Assembly: GCA_003254925.1 (NCBI GenBank)
Contig: QANZ01035685.1
Coordinates: forward strand, 127,334-191,333
Direction: 5' to 3'
Source: Chamaecrista fasciculata
Lineage: Eukaryota; Streptophyta; Magnoliopsida; Fabales; Fabaceae
Length of the DNA stretch: 64,000 nucleotides
The notes beneath the pieces are model-generated. The model did no database searches and was not told the DNA's origin. It worked only from the letters and a program-made list of their open reading frames with translations. Made by a program: the position numbers and the translations under genes. The number at the start of each line of letters is the position of its first letter. Position 1 is the stretch's first letter. This document shows, piece after piece, positions 48,795 to 60,069 of this stretch.

Positions 48795-49110
48795 ATAAAT
48801 TCTGACTCTTCAACATCAGATGCAGTATTCACAAAAATTGACACCGTCATCATCACTCAAACTGGGGTAATCGGATTTTGGAGTGCAATTCAAGAAAGGG
48901 GTTAATTTCAAGTACCGTAATTTCGGAGATGTTGTAGTAGAAATAAATAGGGAGGGTTGGGTAATCGACTTAGAGGGTTCAGAAAATAGTAGAGAATTGG
49001 TTTATAGAATTAGAAGGCGATGCTTGCAGGAAGAGGAAAGCAGAGTCTGGTTCAAACGACGCCGGAAAAACGCGCATTTTGATTTCTCCACCACGGGTGG
49101 ACACTAGATA
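48795..49110 (-). pseudogene. START-gene exon 1 fragment (broken duplicate)
   Basis: Matches START exon 1 from about 43945 to the ATG region (44229) at high identity, same orientation. At least two single-base insertions break the frame: an extra A in the 'cacaaaaattgac' run (about 48833) and an extra A in 'gagaattggttt' (about 48993). There are no downstream exons, so it cannot encode the START domain. Lying just after cyclophilin copy 1, on the strand antisense to START, it may be read as that gene's 3' UTR. Confidence 0.88.
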
Positions 49111-49373
49111 AGTAGTAAGCATAGCCAAGTTTTATCATTTTTTGGGGCCAGTTTTGGTCTGAAAATCCCAACGACGCCAGTTTTGGGATCATCTATGATC
49201 TTGATGTGTGGGGTAGGGTTTTGCAAATTTCCGTTAGACATTGTTACATTTTTGTCAGTAAGATAGATTTTGCCCGAAACGGATCTGCTTGTGTTAATTA
49301 TCTCATCTCAGCCATTCATTTGGATGATCTTGTACTTGATTATTCAAATGGATAGTTCATTGGCATAAGGTTT

Positions 49374-49711
49374 AAGTGCACTTTTAGTCCTTTAACTTTT
49401 TTTTGTTTTTTTTTTGTTGCAATTGTAGTCCCATAACTTTCGGAATCGTCTCACCGTTGGTTCTAAGGGCACTTTTTTCATTCATTATCTGTCGTTAGTG
49501 TTGATCTGACAGACTGAGTTGGTTGATAATGTGGACAGATTGAGTTGGTTGATAATGTGGCAAATATGGGTGAAGTGGATTAAAAAATAATCATTATGGA
49601 GAGATGTTTTCATGATTTGGAAGTGCACTTGGTACTAAATGTGAGACGTTTTAAAAAATTAGGGGATCAAAATTGCAACAAAAAAAATGTTAGGGGACCA
49701 AAAGTTCACTT
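49374..49711. mobile_element. Mutator-like MITE ('aagtgcactttt' family), unit 2
   Basis: Same family as 44511-44847 (ends AAGTGCACTTTTAG and 'ccaaaagttcactt') but inserted at a different point of the duplicated segment. It lies inside about 470 bp of unit-2-specific sequence (about 49270-49750) that interrupts the 'gataga...ttttccctcgatcaaac' found continuous in unit 1. Confidence 0.7.
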
Positions 49712-50192
49712 AAGCCTTTACATAATTTAGACCCATTTTCGATTTTCCCTCGATCAAACAATGTAAAGATAGCGTTATTCTGACATAACACAAAAGTAAT
49801 ACAATATGGAGATCAAATAAAAGATAGATTTAACTATGTGAACATAGTTCTATCAAAAAAGATAACTATGTGAACATAGAACGCATTATATGCTTCTTGT
49901 ATTTGGGACCAATTTCTAAAAGGTTTTTTTAGGGTCAAGCTTTAGTGCAGTTGAGTTACAGATTGGGCTAGATCTTTGGCCCATAAAAATTTGGGTCAGA
50001 TTCAGAATTTTTGGAGAAAGTCAAGAGACGTGATCGAGCTAAGGGAGAGATAAGCGGGCTAATAGACCATTAATCGGCCTGGACGGTGGACCGTTATAAG
50101 TAAGAAATTCACCATTGTAAAAAAAAAAGTAGTTTTGACGACCAATGATAGTTCTGACGAAAAAAACAAACTAGAAAAGATAGTAAACAAAA

Positions 50193-50193
50193 N
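50193..50193. other. Ambiguous base (N) in a poly-A run
   Basis: A single N inside an A-run of about 25 bases (50188-50212). The run length is probably uncertain in the assembly. It is not in a gene. Confidence 0.95.
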
Positions 50194-50220
50194 AAAAAAA
50201 AAAAAAAAAAAACAAGGCCG

Positions 50221-50630
50221 AAGTGCAAATTCAGTCTTATATCTTTTGCTTAATTCTCAATTTGGTCTTATATATTTTTTTGTTGCAGTTTTGGTCCTAT
50301 ATCTTTGCAAAAGGTCCCAATTTTAATATCATATTTTTTAGTCAAGTTACAGAATTAGTACCATATCTTTACAAAATGATCAACCATTAGTTGATTTTTT
50401 TGTAATGGTTGATCCTTTTGTAAAGATATGTGATCACTTCTAAACTTGACCTAAAGATATAGGACCAATTATGCAATTAACCCAAAGATATAGAACTAAA
50501 TCTGCAACAAAAAAATATATGAGACCGAATTGATACTTGAGCCAAAGATATAGGACCAAGAGTGCAACAAAAAACATATATGAGACCAAATTGAAAACTG
50601 AGCAAAAGATATGGGACCAAATTTGCACTT
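50221..50630. mobile_element. MITE with AAGTGCAAAT inverted ends, unit 2 only
   Basis: Ends AAGTGCAAATTCAGTC and GACCAAATTTGCACTT enclose 410 bp of repeated 'atatctttt...ggtcctatat' modules in inverted order. It lies within 700 bp of sequence absent from unit 1, between the site II region and cyclophilin copy 2. A relative sits in the HAD gene leader region at 55708-56137. Target duplication not clear. Confidence 0.7.
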
Positions 50631-51085
50631 TAACCAAAACAATAAAAACAATAATTTATAGGAGTAATCTTTATTCAAATTTGTTCTTCTTTCTTTTGCT
50701 AAAAAAAAATTGTTCTTCTTGTGGTTGTGGGGTGGGCATAATGGAATGCCAAGCCAGGGCTAATAGAAGACAAAAAATCACGGGCTGTGACAGAAAATTC
50801 GATGTGGTTATGCTTGATAAAAATCTATCACCAAAAAGGGAAAATAAAATAATAAAAAAATTAAAATTAAAATGAAAAATTCAACCCATTTTCTTGTGGC
50901 AGTCTAATCCATCAACGTACCGCTTTGTTGTGCCTTTTTATCAGTTTATCGGTTTATCCACCACTCAACGCCTTCACTTATAGAATTAAAAGGCACCTAA
51001 CACTTGAGTCTGTTGTAACCGTAAAATACAGCTTCTTTCGCTCATTTTCCAGATAGAATACCTATTCCTTATCACATAGTTAGCG

Positions 51086-53542
51086 ATGGCTTCTTCGTTT
51101 TCAACACAGTTGATGCAAACTCAGAACATGCCATGTCTTTCTCACTTCCAGGTTAGTATTTTGTGTTCCATTTGTCATTTTCTCTGCAAATCTCCTATTG
51201 TTCATGCTAATGTTTGTGGTCTCCGGAAGATGTGCAAGTGGAATGTGTGTTAAAATGCTAATTCTGACAATGAAGTTCACTATTCGAGCTTGTGTTTGGT
51301 TCACTGTTGGAACATTTCAGTTTACAACCCTAGCTATTAGCTATACTAGTCACAGCATTTCTACGTGTATTGCATATCTCATGAGCAGAAAATAGGGTCC
51401 TTATACCGTAAGCGTGCTATAGTTACTGTGTGGAACTTATTAACATTTTTGCTAATCATAGTACGTGCTGCCAAAGCTGTAATTTCATGTAAATAATTAA
51501 TTATGTAATGGCTAGATTTTGTTGCGTATTTTCAGGGGAATTGTAACCAACATGTGTCAAAGGTTCAAATGTCTCATGCTATCAGTAGCGGTTTCAGATC
51601 GCAGCTTGGTAACACTAAATCACTGGCAGCAAAATCTCGTTATGCCTCAAGTTTCTCCGCAGCAAAACAATCTGGAGTCAAATCAATCTCATATAAGAGA
51701 ATGACATGTACCAATGCTACGGAAGAAGTAAGTGTGATATTCAAAAACATTGGCCCGAGAAATTGTTCAGAGAATAATACCGTTAGGATTTCTGACTTTT
51801 ACTTTTGTGTTATTCTTGCCTATTTGGGCATTAGGAGAAGGGTAAGCACCTAATACTGAACTTATTGTTCAAAGCATTCCTAGAGTTTAAACCACTTTCT
51901 GATCTAAGGATTGGAACTTGTGGAATTATTAATAATGAAGTAGTATTTTGGTTGTTCTGTTTACATGTATTGAAGAATATTAATTTCTCCTATGGGAAAA
52001 TTCTTGGCAATCTTCAACTTTCTGTGACTAATGATAACATATTGTCTTATTATCTTATAAATGGTTATATTATTTTTAGGCTGTAGAGCAGCCAGCCAAA
52101 GTGACAAACAAGGTTTTCTTTGATGTCGACATCGGGGGTGAGCCTGCAGGCAGGATTGTTTTCGGCCTATTTGGAGAGGTGGTACCAAAAACTGTTGAAA
52201 ATTTCCGTGCGTTGTGCACAGGCAAGCCATAATCACATTTCTCTGTAGCAGTGCTGTTCTTGTATATGTCATTGTTACTCTGAAATGAATTATGGGACAG
52301 GAAATTTCACAGATGAATTTGAATGACTTTTTGTGCAGGAGAGAAAGGATATGGTTACAAGGGATCCCCCTTCCACCGTATTATCAAGAATTTCATGATT
52401 CAAGGAGGGGACTTCACTTACGGAGATGTGAGCTCTTTATTATTTGTTTATGTTTGTTTATATGACTGTGTTTCGACTTTCGACTGATATCTATACTTTC
52501 ACACTGCCACGTATGTGCACTCTACTAAGGTTAAGAAACAGTGTTCTCCTTGCTAATAAAGCATGCTAACAATGGTTGGCAGGGATCTGGAGGTGCCAGT
52601 ATCTATGGCTCTCGCTTTGAAGATGAGAGTTTCGAATGTATGTCCCATTTAGTCTCGGAATAGTGGTATTGAGTTATAAATTTTTTGTATTGGCGAATGG
52701 CAAGTAATATAAGTTATGTCTTTGTTTTGATTACACTTGAAAATAGTTTAGATTTTCTCCTTAGGATTGGTCTTCCGGTGGAAAACTGGTTTCTTTGTGT
52801 CTTACTAATGTGACATAGCCCTTCTTTGCAGTGAAGCATATTGGTCCTGGGGTTTTAAGCATGGCAAATGCAGGTCCTAATACCAATGGTAGTCAATTTT
52901 TCATTTGTACCGTAAAGGTGAGTAAGATAGCTACACTGGCATTTCCCTTTTTTGCAATGAGTTACTAATGTGTTAGAGCTTTCTTTTTACTTCAAGAGCT
53001 TTCTGCAGAGGTCACTTAGTAAAAGCGTGCGGTTTATTTTGAAACATCCATACAGCTGAAGTAGAAGCCTCTGCAGCCCTTTCTTTTCTCTTGTTTTTGT
53101 CTCCTTATCAACTTTTCAAATTTTTGCTTTGATAATTATAGATGCCATAACTGCCTCCACATACTGACCTAATTATTGATAATGGATGGGGCATTTTTTT
53201 TATCTAGAAGTAGGTTATGGTTATTCTTTTAAGTGTATTTTAACAATATTGTTACTTCTACCTGTTTGGCTTCAATTGGTATGGAACTACAAATTATAAA
53301 CTAGAGAAATTGTTGTGAATTCCCTCCACTTTTACGTGTTTCAATGCTTTGTTATCAAACTACTAAGTGAATGACTTGATTTCACGATGTAGACTCAATG
53401 GCTGGACAATAAGCATGTTGTGTTTGGACAAGTCGTTGATGGAATGGACGTGGTGCGGGCACTTGAAGCCCAAGAAACTAGCAGCGCAGATCGGAAGCCA
53501 TGCAGAATTCTTAATTCTGGGGAATTGCCTCTAGATGCCTGA
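51086..53542 (+). CDS. CYP20-3: Chloroplast stromal cyclophilin CYP20-3/ROC4, copy 2
   Basis: Predicted 259 aa. Seven exons parallel to copy 1: 51086-51151, 51536-51727, 52080-52221, 52339-52427, 52583-52637, 52832-52917, 53393-53542. Introns are also conserved, including the GC donor of intron 3. Differences from copy 1 include GSPFHR for [11 protein letters not shown] for IIKDF, GSGG for GTGG, KTQWLD for KTKWLD, GQVVDG for GHVIDG, and an in-frame 6-bp deletion removing Val-Pro before RKPCRI. Core active-site residues (Arg, Phe, Met, Gln, Asn, Trp, His) remain. No solo LTR upstream; its promoter region contains instead the 50221-50630 MITE farther off. It keeps the original 3' flank of the ancestral gene. 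Apparently functional but diverging. Confidence 0.9.
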
Positions 53543-53943
53543 TCCTTCTGCTAAAGTAACCGCATATTTCTTTGTCAATTACAATTTTCAAATTTTAGTC
53601 CTATGCATCTTTTGAGGAGACTGCTCGTTACTCGATCAGAGATCATCTTAGTTCATTCAAGTGACACGGTACTAAACTGTGGCATGTATGTAGTGAGTGA
53701 ACTATTATCAGGATCAATACAACCACCTTATTTTGCATTTAGTATTTGCTAAATACACTTTTGTCAAACCCTTATTGTAGTATTTTCTTTTCCTCCTGTG
53801 GACACTATTGGCAATTACATGCTACCCATCCACGTCATGAGGCAAATTACATGAAAGTGTCGTCAATTTTGATAGACAAAACTTTAGTAACCTAGAGTAT
53901 CTTGATTTGCTTTAAATATATATATCATAGAAGTGAAGTCTGT

Positions 53944-56350
53944 CTATGCTTGGACCATGGTTTCAACTGCTGGGGATTGAATCACCTGATGTCCATCACA
54001 TTCTTCTGCCTCCAAAACTATTTCTGGTAATGCTTCTTTGATATTGTGAATGCTACCCAGGGCATGGTCTGCACCTGGCACCAAATCTGAACTCCCCACC
54101 TAGCATCAGTATGTTAACTAGTGTTAGATATGGACATATTTAGTGTTAGTGGAGTAGTTAGTTTAATTTCTTAGATTAGCTTTTTCCATCAAGTCATGAA
54201 CATGAAGCAAATTATAGCTTACGATAACTGTGTTAAGTCCAGCTACTTTTCCACTTGCAATATTTCTAGCACTGTCGTCAAAGAAAATCTGCAGATGATT
54301 GAAGAAACGGAAATGAATTACTGGATTCATGGAAACAGAGGAACAAGCTATATGAGGAAGAAATGTCCCAAAGGCTAAGCATTCAGTCTTAGTATCAGTA
54401 GAAAGACCTAACTCACCCCAAAAGAGCTCTCAAGTCTCAAAGGGGGAAGGTTGGCTCATTATATATATAGAGTTAGAAAGTCTTTTTAACCAAGCAATGT
54501 GGGACTTCAACACGCCCCTCTCACGTCCGACATAGGAGTGTGAAGCCAACGGGTTATTCCCAGGGCAGCCCACAATAAGGCTCATTCATCCCACATGCCC
54601 AAACCAAGTTTTGATACTATGTAGAAAGGCTTAACTCACCCCAAAAGAGCTCTCAAAGAGAGAGGGTTGCCTCATTATATGTATAGAGTTAAAAAACCTT
54701 TTTAAGCAAGTAATGTGGGACTTCAAGAGTATCTTACTGTTTTCTTAGGATCCACATTAGCAATCCGAATGGCAGCTTCAATGGCTTCCACAGAGGGCTT
54801 GCAGATGATTCGTGACTTGGAATTGAAACATCCATTTTCTGTCACATCACCATTATTATTGTTAAGTTGTTTTGGAGGATTGAGTGTTTCAAAGCATATA
54901 ATGCCCTCGAAACAATCTTCTAAACCTAATCTGTTGAGAACTTCAGCAGCATGTGCTTTATCTGCATTAGTGAAGACCTGCAGAGATGATTTTCAACTCT
55001 GTTAGAATTACATATAATGTTCTAAGAAGAACTATATGATGGCATTAAAACATTTATGATTCATCATCACATACAATTTTACGCTGAGGCATGGAAAGCA
55101 GAAGATTCCTTAACACAGGATCGGACTTCAATTTCTCATATGGTAATCTTCCATGCACGTAAGCATGAAACTCATCGTCGTCAAATTCATAATCAAGGGC
55201 CTAATAGCAGAGAAGGCAGAAACTTACCAAATAATTGGAAATGGTTATGAATATATGAATTGAGTGTATCAATTTCTAATGTCGATTTTATTTACCTTTA
55301 ATCCAGCCATCGTCGTCCCGTATTCTTTATACAAATCCAAGCACATCTTTGGAACTTGAGTTTCTTCAATATGCAAGCGTTCCAACATATACTCTGTAAT
55401 AAAAAGTAAGGTTAACTACAGTACTATGACCAAAGATCTTTCACTGTCGTTGTGTTTAAAGTTTATATTTGTACCTTGGATGTTCTTGCGACATGCCAAA
55501 TTGAGACCTGAGCTTAATGGGTAGAGAGTATCATCCATATCTGTCGAAAATTTAGAGCCATAAATTAATAATAACTCAATTCATATTAAGAACACAAAAC
55601 CACTCAAGTTCTATACCTTTTCAAAAAACTAGGAGGATGTTTGAAGAAAAGTAAAGAAGGAAGTAATCAAAAGGTTATATAATTTTCTTCCAAAAAAAAA
55701 ATAAGCTAAAGTGCACTTTTGGTCCATAACTTTTGGTTAAGGTCTCAATTTGGTCTTATAACTTCTTTTGTTGCACTTTTGGTCTCATATCTTTTGCTCA
55801 AGTTACAGATTTGGTTCCGTGTTACACTTTTAGTCCCATATCTTTGGGTCATGTTGCAGAATTAGTCTCATATCTTTTGGTCAGATTGTAAAATTGGTCC
55901 TATATGGATCATATACAGAATTGGTCTCATATCTTTAGATCAGGTGAGACTTACTGTGAAACTTTTTGCAAAAATGTGGGACCAATTCTGCAACCTGATC
56001 AAAAGATATGGGATCAAAAGTGATACGGGACTAAATCTGCATCTTTTTGCAAAGATATGAGACTAAAAGTGCAACAAAAAAAATTATGGGACCAAATTGA
56101 GACCTGAGCAAAAGTCATGGGACTAAAAGTGCACTTTGACCAATAAAATAAAAGAACTCTTGCCTCATCTTTCCTCTCAGAAGCTAATTAATGAAATCAG
56201 TGAGTAATCTGAGCAAGGGGCAGAGAATAAAACAAGAGTGCAGCCTCTAATTTGATGAAACCTAAAAGACAATATGGATTGAGTTTCGTTGAGCATACCG
56301 AATAACAAGCACTCGTACTTGACTCCACGTGTCCCACGAGCAGCATCCAT
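53944..56350 (-). CDS. HAD-superfamily hydrolase, pyrimidine 5'-nucleotidase type
   Basis: Predicted 267 aa; exons 56350-56299, 55540-55475, 55393-55296, 55200-55075, 54977-54738, 54288-54223 and 54099-53944, phases consistent. HAD motif I is DMDDTLYP (nucleophile Asp18, general acid Asp20); motif II is VFTNADK (Thr117); a Lys of motif III lies near CKPSVEA (about 172-180); motif IV is FFDDSARN (Asp198, Asp199). The small alpha-helical cap between motifs I and II (about 30-110) fits the SDT1/pyrimidine 5'-nucleotidase class of cytosolic HAD enzymes (plant relatives such as At5g59480). Substrate not provable: a nucleotide or small phosphate ester. A leader intron (56720-56374) is likely. Introns carry a TRIM (intron 5) and a MITE (intron 1). 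Converges tail-to-tail with cyclophilin copy 2 across 401 bp with nothing else recognisable. Confidence 0.88.
54396..54727 (-). mobile_element. Complete TRIM retroelement in HAD intron 5
   Basis: Two LTR-like direct repeats of about 108-115 bp (54727-54619 and 54512-54396, minus orientation) begin near TTGAAGTCCCACATT and end near GGCCTTTCTAC. After the first comes TAGTATCAAAACTTGG, close to the tRNA-Met primer-binding consensus (TGGTATCAGAGC). Before the second comes the purine tract GAGAGGGGCG. Total only 332 bp, with no coding region: a terminal-repeat retrotransposon in miniature. The 5-bp duplication ATACT is present on both sides (54728-54732 and 54391-54395). The element begins 10 bases inside the intron, right after the donor GTAAGATACT. 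Confidence 0.85.
55708..56137. mobile_element. Mutator-like MITE in HAD intron 1
   Basis: Ends AAAGTGCACTTTTGGTCC and GGACTAAAAGTGCACTTT-like form inverted repeats around modules of 'atatctttnggtc'. Same superfamily as 44511-44847, 49374-49711 and 50221-50630. It occupies over half of the intron between exons 1 and 2. No convincing target duplication. Confidence 0.7.
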
Positions 56351-56786
56351 CTGATCTTTGCAGAATACTCAATCTGTCAATAAAGTTCAACAAAATTGTT
56401 GATTACACTGTTCAATTTATCTACACGTTATTTTGAATCATTTCCTTCACTTCTCTCTCTTATAAAGATCATCACATGAAGAAGAAATACCCTGTTTTCT
56501 GGGATCTAGTTTCCCAAAGATGAAGAAGTATTCAGTAAATCTGCCTGATTTTTAAAACCAAAAGACCTGCTATTTTGTTTCATTAATTATATGGTATGTG
56601 ACGAAACGAAATCAATGCATGGAGCATGGCCATCAAATGTAAGACACAATCTAACTGCTAAAAAAAATAATGTAGAAAGGAAAAAGCAGAATAGGGACAA
56701 AAACGAAAATATGTGTATACCTGTACAAATTGAAGTGGTTGAACGAACGTAAAAGCTTTGATGATGAAGGAGGTGGTATGAGTATC

Positions 56787-56794
56787 TATTTATA
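56787..56794 (-). promoter_or_regulatory. TATA box of the HAD hydrolase gene
   Basis: The minus strand reads GTATAAATAGATAC; TATAAATA is a strong plant TATA box. It lies about 65 bases upstream of the leader-intron donor at 56721/56720, placing transcription start near 56760. The leader would be short and spliced before the ATG at 56350. Confidence 0.6.
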
Positions 56795-56959
56795 CATGAA
56801 TATGAAACATTGAAACTGTAGGAGGACCCGCCACTAAGATGAATGTGCGAAATGACGCTTGAAAATTTTGAGGTGGCAAGAGCATTCTTATTTTTCAATT
56901 GGCATGATTCCTTATCAATCTTCAAGTTTTCCGCACCAGTCATATTCTCTCCCATTATT

Positions 56960-59370
56960 GCTGTTTTTTTCTATTATTTTATCATATATCAAGCCCACTA
57001 ATTAGGAGTGGGTTTTCTATTAAATAATATTACTTAATAATTTGTTTGTACTATAAACTCAAAATCAAATAAATAGTCCATTTGAAAGAATTACTCCGAG
57101 CAATTGCATGACCAACCAACGAGGTTTGGCCGACTTGGTCACCTTCTGCCCGTGACAATTGTATGACTTTGGACTGGGACGCCATCCCCTCCTCTAAATT
57201 TTTACCTAAAAAGAAAAAAGATGGTGATGATGGTGTAGGGGTAATAAGGAAATTGGGTGCCCAGATTTGATACGAAAAGTGTCAAAGAAAGCAGTTTGAA
57301 AATCTTGAAATCAAGGAAAAGGGAGGCATAATAATCTAGAGAAGGGGTTTGAAAGATGAGGTTTATTCTTGTGGAATGGAATATGAGTTATTCCAGCATC
57401 ATGGCTACTATCTAGGATGATATATATTATATAAAATAGAGGATATGAGGATCCAAAATCCAAATGCTTGTCTTGTACAAAAAACAGATACCCATTTATG
57501 TCTAAATACTGTGTCAGTAGCTAGTAGAAGTCGAATAATCATCCACTTAGGATGCTGCTTTATATACTTTATAGTTTATACTTTATACTGTCACGCCAAA
57601 CAAGCACTGATTAATTTGCTTTTCTCTGGAAATTCTAAGTACACTAGTACTGCAACATATATACATATTCCTTCTCACGGAACAAGGCGCTTTATTCTTT
57701 GGTTGGTTCATATCCGCAATCTAAATCTTTAATTCCCACTATCAATCGCGTGCTAATATAAACATTCATTTACACACATATGTACTTATCAATTTCCTAA
57801 TCATTTTCCATCAGTGTCTATAGGTGATTATATATGTTAACGACTACACTTAAATTAAATGTATTTATGTTTTTACTGTAATTTTCGAATCAAACTAAAA
57901 TATTAAAGAATTTGGAAGAAATCTATTTATCATCTTCTAATTAAAGAATTAATTACAAAATCTGCGCAGTTGAGAACTTAATATCCACGTTTAGACCTAG
58001 CGACCACAAATTAGTACTCATGGTCTAATATTTCAAGTTTTCAACTTTTCAGGATTGTGAAAGGGGGTGTCAATTCTGAATTCTATTTTTCAAAGTTTCA
58101 CCTAATCATTCAAACTTGTGAATGGAGGGATTCTATGTCATCTCACGGAGAACATTGATTTGAAGCAGGCATCGCTATGTCACTCACGACTCACGAGTTT
58201 TGACCAAAAACTTATTTTTTATTTTTTATTTTTTTTGGTCTGTCCAAAAACTTATTCAATCAATCTTACTTTTGCTATCAACTTACCAACTAACAAATTG
58301 GTAGTTAAGGCCCACGCCCCAAAGAAAAAATTGTTAGTCAAGGCAATCATAGTGACTAGTGAGAGTGAGTTTTTTTTTTTTTTTAAAGATTTACCTCTTT
58401 TTTATTGGATCTAGATATGCAACTTAGATTAATTAAAGAATAGATGACGTTGAAGCAGATCTAAAGTTACAACTTGAGCAAATCAAAGAGGATATGACTT
58501 GAAACTTCTTCAGAGAGGATGACAAAGTGTTATTGCTTTGTACACTTGTAGTCATCTTTTTATTTTTAATGTTGTATTTCTGTTAATTTGAGTTGTAAAT
58601 CTTTTAACTTTTATGCTAGATCTTAAAGGTGTGTTGTCTTTTTTGAATTTGGTTTGTTCCCACCGTGTTCGTCAGTGGTGTCTTCACCTGGTGTGTTGCC
58701 TAGCCTTAAGGCATCCTTGTATTGTGGTTTGGGTTTTGGGAATTTAAGGGTTGTGTGCTTGGGATTTCTTGTTTCCCTTTTAGAGTTTCTTCTCCTCCCC
58801 TCTCAAGCAAGGGTGTCTTTCACTATCATAGGTAGTGAAAAAGTGATAAAGTGGTAAAGTATAAATCTCATCCATCCATTAAATCATCTTAAAAAAAATT
58901 CAACACAATGAAAGGTCAAGATCTTATAATTTACATAATTTACCAATTTTCTACTTCGACCAATCCACTCCCAAAGAGTAATAGAGTATCACTAAACAAA
59001 TATGTGAAGCCCATATAAGAAAATAACTATCTTTTAGCCTCATCCGTCAAGATTTTTCTGGGTCAAGAAGTTAATGCATTAAAAAGGTAGCGAGGCATCC
59101 AAACAAACAATGGGCTTGCACTTTCTCATCTGTCCAAGATATTTAGAATATTGGGCCTATACTGTACATAAGTCCATTGGTCCTATACACAAGAAATCAA
59201 TACATTACTAATGATACGCTTGCACTCCCTCATCCGTCTGATGGTCCAATATTGCTTGTATTGGGCCTCAAGATTGTAAACAAGCCCAATTGGGCCCAAT
59301 ACTATTAGCAGTTAAGTAACGCGATTTCCATCCTCCCAAACAATCACTAGCCACAAATTAATGTGTGTGA
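56960..59370. other. Intergenic, no gene recognised
   Basis: AT-rich sequence with isolated short frames (for example 57445-57732, 58118-58414), none spliced to anything recognisable. 59010-59310 contains several GGCCCA/TTGGGCC motifs, but no gene start follows within 2 kb. Confidence 0.5.
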
Positions 59371-59374
59371 GAAT

Positions 59375-60066
59375 CTTATATTATATGGCTCCACTCCTTT
59401 CTGGTCGTCCATGTTTAAAATCATAGTCTATAAATTAAAAATAAGAGAAAATTTACTATTTGGTCTCTCTTTCTTTACTAAGTTAACAATTTAGTCCCTT
59501 ATTTATTTTACATACATATTTGCGTGCCCGTTAGGGCACGCAAAGCCCTAGTATATTATATGGCTCCACCCTTTCTGGTCGTCAACAATTTAAAATTATA
59601 GTACAAAATTAATAATAAGAGAAAAATTATTATTTAATCTCTTCTATTTTACTGAGTTAACGATTTAGTCCCTCATTTATTTTACATACATATTTGCCTC
59701 CACCCCTTTCTGGTCGTCCACATTTTAAAACTATAGTACAAAATTAATAATAAGAGAAAAATTATTATTTGATCCCTTCTTTTTTACTGAGTTAACGATT
59801 TAGTCCCTCATTTATTTTACATATATATTTGCGTAAACGGGCACGCAAAGCCTCTAGTATAGATAATGTGAGAGAGAAAGTAGTAGAAGAGATTTAAGAA
59901 AGTGAAAATTTATTATTTAGTCTTTTAATTTTCACACTTCTAACGATTTAGTCATTGAATAATAAAAATATTATTTAATCACTTAATAACTACAAATGTC
60001 AAATCAAACATTTCATACATATTTAACATTTAAATGTATGATTTAGTGGTACGTAAAGCCCCTAGT
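59375..60066 (+). mobile_element. Cluster of Helitron-like ends and tandem partial copies
   Basis: Three or four partial units of about 140-180 bp follow each other, each with 'ggctccacccctttctggtcgtc' near the start and 'tttagtccctcatttatttt' in the middle. The first ends with a Helitron-type 3' terminus: hairpin GCGTGCCC-GTTA-GGGCACGC (59522-59541), six bases, then CTAG (59548-59551) followed by T. Later units end in CTAG near 59854-59857 and about 60060 with decayed hairpins. No Rep/helicase coding. Confidence 0.65.
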
Positions 60067-60069
60067 AAC

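Larger units (their letters stand above)
48788..53550. repeat. Tandem duplication, unit 2
   Basis: Unit 2 starts at a junction near 48782-48796, where the end of cyclophilin copy 1 ('gatccttct') meets START exon-1 sequence ('cagctat...ttctgactcttcaac'). It ends near 53555, where cyclophilin copy 2 continues into its own 3' flank. The two parent sequences share CCTTC at the junction, suggesting microhomology-mediated joining. Private insertions lie at 49270-49750 and 50010-50740. Confidence 0.88.

Noticed and set aside
48883..49107. 74-codon plus-strand frame after cyclophilin copy 1
   Set aside because: It is the antisense shadow of the duplicated START exon fragment, not a new gene.
50160..50330. 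63-codon frame spanning the N
   Set aside because: Poly-lysine from an A-run with an ambiguous base; not a gene.
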